Notes under the pieces: generated by a model
What the model was told of the DNA's origin: nothing
Database searches by the model: none
What the model saw: the letters and a program-made list of their open reading frames with translations, nothing else
Made by a program: the position numbers and the translations under genes
Assembly: GCF_000003605.2 (NCBI RefSeq)
Contig: NW_003128382.1
Span: 11,623 to 50,086, forward strand
Direction: 5' to 3'
Length of the DNA: 38,464 nucleotides
Origin: Saccoglossus kowalevskii
Lineage: Eukaryota; Hemichordata; Enteropneusta; Harrimaniidae
Shown here: positions 36,101 to 38,464 of the stretch, one piece after another
Position numbering within the stretch: position 1 is the first letter of the stretch
Layout: each line of letters opens with the position of its first letter

Positions 36101-37717
36101 ATTCCGATCAAGAATTACATTTTAATCAGTTTAAATAAATTAAAATCTAATCAATATCAAGGGGAATCACATTTATTCGTGTTTCCATGGTAACAACAGC
36201 ACAAACCCTCACGAACCCCATTTAAAACTTGCACTGTCTAAGAACACAGCATTAGGTTCAGATGTTTGTATATTTCACCGTGGCGTTGTGATTGTAACCA
36301 CGGCAAACATTTTCATGAAAAGATTTCACGGCGAAAATCGATAAAATAAATACAGAATGACTCACAGTTAGCACGATATCCTATATTACTGTTTTTTTCA
36401 AGATGAAATTCAAACATGCATTTCGTTTTTTTTTTCCAGGGCCATTTGCCATGTATCCAGATAGCACCGGCCATTCGCACGCTGCTAGTAGTCTGGCTGA
36501 CTATTCGAGACCACCGCACCATGCTACAACGGGCTACCCTGGACCAGCAGACCACCAGCGGAGCAGCATGCATTGCGAGTCGGTCAAAGCAGAAAAATCT
36601 CACTTGGAAGGCGATACTGGCAAGATGTCGATCTCGCCAACGGTACGTTGAAAGATGGGTCTATAGATAATTTTTCTCTCCCATAGTGGCCATCTTTGTT
36701 TATCGTCCGCGCACGGTCGGTGCGATGTTTCCCTGTGAATACAGCAATGTTTTCGTTCGGGTTTTTTTTTCTTTGTATAGTTTAATAGCGATAAGATGAC
36801 AGTGGAAAAATACCTACATTCATTTCTATTTTAAGGAAAAATGAATCTTTGGAGAATATCCCAGTATTTTGAAGCAGAATCTTAAATGCGATGTGTTTGT
36901 TGTTTTTACAGTCACGGTCGTTGCCGCGTGTTCGAACTTGGTGAAATGTACACAACTTTCAAGTTGGCAGGCGACAACTTGTGTGATACAAATTTCCGTT
37001 TTCAGTTGAATAACTTCGAAAATGTTTTACTGAAAAGAATGAGTTGATATTTGTAATTTCATAATTATCATTTTTATATATGTTATATTTGATTGTGAGT
37101 TTTATAAGTTAGTAATTAAATGTTGTTTTTTTACAATTTCAGGACCCCTCTCTTCCAAATGTGGGTAGCTTCGTGCCGTCAACTTTAACGATATCGCCAT
37201 ATCATCACCCGAACCCCACGTACGTCCCTACATACGGTGCTACTACTGCCATGTCCAGCTCCCTCGGCCACAGTGTCTGGCATTCCGGTAACGGCTTCCC
37301 TTGTTCATCGGGGACCAACTTGAACTCAGACGTGCTCAGACCAGCGGCATTGGCGTACAAACCCGTGGTGACAACGTCGTCGTGTTCAGGTGAGTCAGGT
37401 GGTGAAGTTCAGGTTATAAAGGACGGGGTTGGCATTATTTATTTTAAAAATTCTTGAAAATACGTTTCTTATTTAATTTTACGGAGGTGCAGATTATTTT
37501 TTGTTCCCATTCTACCCCTCTTCGGGCATATCGTTTCATAAATTCCGTTGTCATGGACACAGAGAGAACATTTTACTCACCCATTTTCATTGTTTGCTCA
37601 CCGTTGCCATAGTAACCACATTCTTTTTTTTATTTATTTCTTTCTGTAGTCGTGGAAAATGCGTCACACCAACATACCAATTCGATGGCACTTATCCAGT
37701 CAACGCAATCCAGTTAA
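21128..37717 (+). CDS. Pax1/9: Pax1/9 paired-box transcription factor, complete five-coding-exon gene
   Basis: Spliced model: 21128-21143, 24648-25265, 36440-36642, 37143-37389 and 37650-37717, giving 383 residues. The paired domain (about residues 9-136) has the beta-hairpin [17 protein letters not shown], the PAI helix-turn-helix with [20 protein letters not shown], the linker [15 protein letters not shown] and a RED subdomain ending [11 protein letters not shown]. The octapeptide HSVHDILG lies at residues 190-197 and in Pax proteins recruits Groucho/TLE. No homeodomain follows. That architecture, the [10 protein letters not shown] start and the paired-domain subtype place it in Pax1/9 rather than Pax2/5/8, 3/7 or 4/6. 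The C-terminal part keeps a VGSFV motif (286-290) and a [11 protein letters not shown] block (342-352) resembling the vertebrate PAX1/PAX9 C-terminus. From family knowledge it is a nuclear DNA-binding regulator of pharyngeal endoderm and, in vertebrates, sclerotome. All introns are GT-AG with matching phases. The ends of exons 1 and 5 are the least certain because they rest on splice logic and short sequences. Confidence 0.95.
21144..24647 (+). other. Pax1/9 intron 1 (3.5 kb)
   Basis: A phase 1 intron bounded by GTAAGAC and ATGACAG. It holds an (ATT)n tract around 21266-21286, a short TA run near 21569-21580, a perfect CRE palindrome TGACGTCA at 21608-21615 and a 12-bp palindrome GGGAATATTCCC at 22679-22690. 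Short open frames in it look like chance. Large first introns of developmental regulators often carry enhancers, but nothing here proves one. Confidence 0.85.
21266..21286. repeat. Short (ATT)n microsatellite
   Basis: About seven TTA/ATT units in Pax1/9 intron 1. Confidence 0.8.
24648..25265 (+). CDS. Pax1/9: Pax1/9 coding exon 2: paired domain and octapeptide
   Basis: This 618-nt exon encodes residues 6-211 plus the first base of codon 212. The acceptor is a T-rich tract ending TTTTTATGACAG before AGCAAACG, and the donor is CCAAG then GTATGT at 25266. It carries the complete paired domain in one exon, as in vertebrate PAX1 and PAX9. A Pro/His/Tyr-rich linker (about 140-165) and [12 protein letters not shown] around the octapeptide follow. 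GC content is clearly higher than in the flanking introns. It is the most secure coding segment in the window. Confidence 0.98.
25266..36439 (+). other. Pax1/9 intron 2 (11.2 kb)
   Basis: A phase 1 intron from GTATGT to TTTCCAG. It is mostly AT-rich with islands of higher GC (for example about 26500-27050, 32460-32600 and 34030-34180), which are candidates for conserved regulatory elements. An antisense open stretch at 26182-27009 is listed separately. Other frames of 60-125 codons on both strands have no recognisable domain, and I treat them as chance. No nested gene was identified with confidence. Confidence 0.85.
26182..27009 (-). other. Unidentified antisense open stretch inside Pax1/9 intron 2
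   Basis: On the minus strand one frame is open from 27009 down to a TAA at 26719-26721 (96 codons). It reopens immediately in the same frame for 178 codons to 26182, so a single stop breaks about 275 codons. The second part would begin at GTG, not ATG. The stop lies inside a good minus-strand donor sequence (GTAAGTG), so the first part could be an exon ending there. The peptides are basic and show no domain, signal peptide or membrane segment I recognise. A nested gene, a decayed element, or chance in a higher-GC island are all possible; chance is most likely. Confidence 0.25.
36440..36642 (+). CDS. Pax1/9: Pax1/9 coding exon 3
   Basis: This 203-nt exon encodes residues 212-279, beginning [11 protein letters not shown] and ending KMSISPT. 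The acceptor is a long T run ending TTTCCAG at 36439, and the donor is ACG then GTACGT at 36643. Phase 1 entry matches exon 2 and phase 0 exit matches exon 4. The region is rich in His, Ser, Ala and Pro and looks disordered. [10 protein letters not shown] stretch occupies the place of the less conserved linker exon in vertebrate PAX9. Assignment rests on splice sites, phase and position rather than strong sequence identity. Confidence 0.9.
36643..37142 (+). other. Pax1/9 intron 3 (500 bp)
   Basis: A phase 0 intron, GTACGT to CAATTTCAG, AT-rich. No other feature seen. Confidence 0.88.
37143..37389 (+). CDS. Pax1/9: Pax1/9 coding exon 4: conserved C-terminal region
   Basis: This 247-nt exon encodes residues 280-361 plus the first base of codon 362. 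It begins [13 protein letters not shown] after the acceptor TTTACAATTTCAG. Conserved features are the VGSFV motif, a Tyr/Pro/Thr-rich stretch, VWHSGNGF where PAX9 has a Trp-His motif, and [11 protein letters not shown] near the end. This matches the transactivation-region exon of PAX1/PAX9. The donor is TCAG then GTGAGT at 37390. Reading through it without splicing gives a 21-residue alternative tail that stops at 37455-37457. Confidence 0.93.
37390..37649 (+). other. Pax1/9 intron 4 (260 bp)
   Basis: A phase 1 intron, GTGAGT to CTTTCTGTAG, with a long pyrimidine tract before the acceptor. Its first 66 nt are open in frame with exon 4, so retention would encode an alternative C-terminus. Confidence 0.78.
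37650..37717 (+). CDS. Pax1/9: Pax1/9 coding exon 5 (terminal, with stop)
   Basis: After the pyrimidine-rich acceptor TTTATTTATTTCTTTCTGTAG (AG at 37648-37649), the frame carried from exon 4 continues for 22 residues. It starts [12 protein letters not shown] and ends STQSS before TAA at 37715-37717. The acceptor is strong and the phase fits, but the peptide is too short for homology to confirm it. Alternatives are intron-4 retention or another downstream exon outside the window. Confidence 0.78.
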
Positions 37718-38150
37718 AATCGATCAGTTTAAAACAAGAAGCATTCTTCAAGAGACTAGATGCGCTGTCTTTCATTCGACGAACTTCGGACGTTTTTCTT
37801 TGCGAGCAGTTATTCACACGTGATGCAGAGTTGTCAGACCGTCGCATATAGAACGTGCTGCACCCCCCCTCCTCCCAAGAACTTTGTTACTGAACATTAC
37901 CTAACAATAATGAAACAAAACGCCCCACTCATCTGCAACTATGGATTACAATTGTATTACAATTATGCGGCACTGACAAGAACTATCTTCCAAACGAAGT
38001 AAAATACAGAGAAAAAAAATAGACCGGAAACTCGACGAGAAGAACGGAACGCGTTTACATCATATTTGTAGCGAGAACTGTCAATAGTACGTATTTCAAA
38101 AGACCGACAAGTATTGTAATAAAACAACAATGACGTCAGCGACATGAACT
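37718..38150 (+). other. Pax1/9 3' UTR (minimum extent)
   Basis: It runs from the stop codon to just beyond the first canonical polyadenylation signal. It contains an open frame of no evident homology (part of 37760-38002) and a C-rich run at about 37863-37869. It could extend further, because the remaining ~300 nt is AT-rich and shows no next gene. Confidence 0.55.
38118..38123 (+). promoter_or_regulatory. Polyadenylation signal AATAAA
   Basis: The first AATAAA downstream of the Pax1/9 stop, about 400 nt away. A GT-rich segment (TGTGCCATGTG, around 38150-38160) follows at a suitable distance for a downstream element. It suggests cleavage near 38135-38150. Confidence 0.6.
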
Positions 38151-38464
38151 GTGCCATGTGCACGTAAATTATTTTATTTGATGCAGTAGATCTGTTTTAA
38201 TATTCTACTTGTAACCATAATGGTGTAGTCGATTATTTTATTTCACCTATTTTAGCCGTAGTTTTAAATGATAGTTGTTTATAAAGAGCCATAAGTTTAA
38301 ATATCATGTGCTATATTTTAGATTTCAGAAAGAGAATCAAATATCGGACTTTGAATTGTTTATATGTCTATATTTTTGCATATTTGGTGAAGTATATATT
38401 TTTTTGAAATGTTTTAGTTTGTAAAATTATGTTAAGTTGGCTGTGTCTTATAATTATTCTGAAA

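Noticed and set aside
36416-36670. Alternative frame across exon 3
   Set aside because: Off-frame shadow; only the other frame joins exons 2 and 4 in phase.
37501-37851. 116-codon plus-strand frame near the last exon
   Set aside because: It spans intron 4 and the terminal exon in a different frame and has no link to the gene model.

Overview
The window is eukaryotic: long AT-rich stretches, GT-AG introns, simple repeats and one assembly gap (18090-18526). I can support one protein-coding gene with confidence. It is a five-coding-exon, plus-strand Pax1/9-class transcription factor running from 21128 to 37717. Joining exons 21128-21143, 24648-25265, 36440-36642, 37143-37389 and 37650-37717 gives 1152 nt (383 residues plus stop) with every intron phase matching (1, 1, 0, 1). 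The product has an N-terminal paired domain, a Groucho-type octapeptide (HSVHDILG) and no homeodomain. A conserved Pax1/9-like C-terminal region and a short terminal exon follow. A single Pax1/9 gene rather than separate Pax1 and Pax9 suggests an invertebrate bilaterian. A hemichordate or another non-vertebrate deuterostome is my best guess, but a lophotrochozoan cannot be excluded from this sequence alone.

Layout. 1-18089 is AT-rich, apparently intergenic DNA with a (TGAT)18 microsatellite (10003-10074), a C12 run, poly-T runs, a probable degenerate repeat near 3088-3123 and short repeat pairs. 18090-18526 is an N gap whose two edges resemble each other. 18527-20640 is intergenic and contains one 86-codon open frame (19000-19260) of unknown status. 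20640-21143 is CpG-rich. It holds CCAAT-type motifs and a 5' leader free of ATG for about 295 nt before the first ATG, and is the likely Pax1/9 promoter, 5' UTR and first coding exon. Introns 1 (3.5 kb) and 2 (11.2 kb) are large and are candidate cis-regulatory territory. Intron 2 contains a long antisense open stretch (26182-27009) that I could not identify. Introns 3 and 4 are small (500 and 260 bp). The 3' UTR follows the stop at 37717, with a canonical AATAAA at 38118-38123.

How it works together. Pax1/9 is an endoderm/pharyngeal-pouch regulator in deuterostomes, and in hemichordates and chordates it sits in the pharyngeal gene cluster (nkx2.1, nkx2.2, msxlx, pax1/9, slc25A21, mipol1, foxA). 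None of those neighbours is recognisable in the 21 kb upstream or the ~0.7 kb downstream, so linkage cannot be tested here. I found no undescribed system. The most useful unusual signals are the tiny 16-nt first coding exon, an in-frame ATG overlapping the exon-2 splice acceptor, an apparent excess of the perfect CRE palindrome TGACGTCA (five copies), and the antisense open stretch in intron 2.
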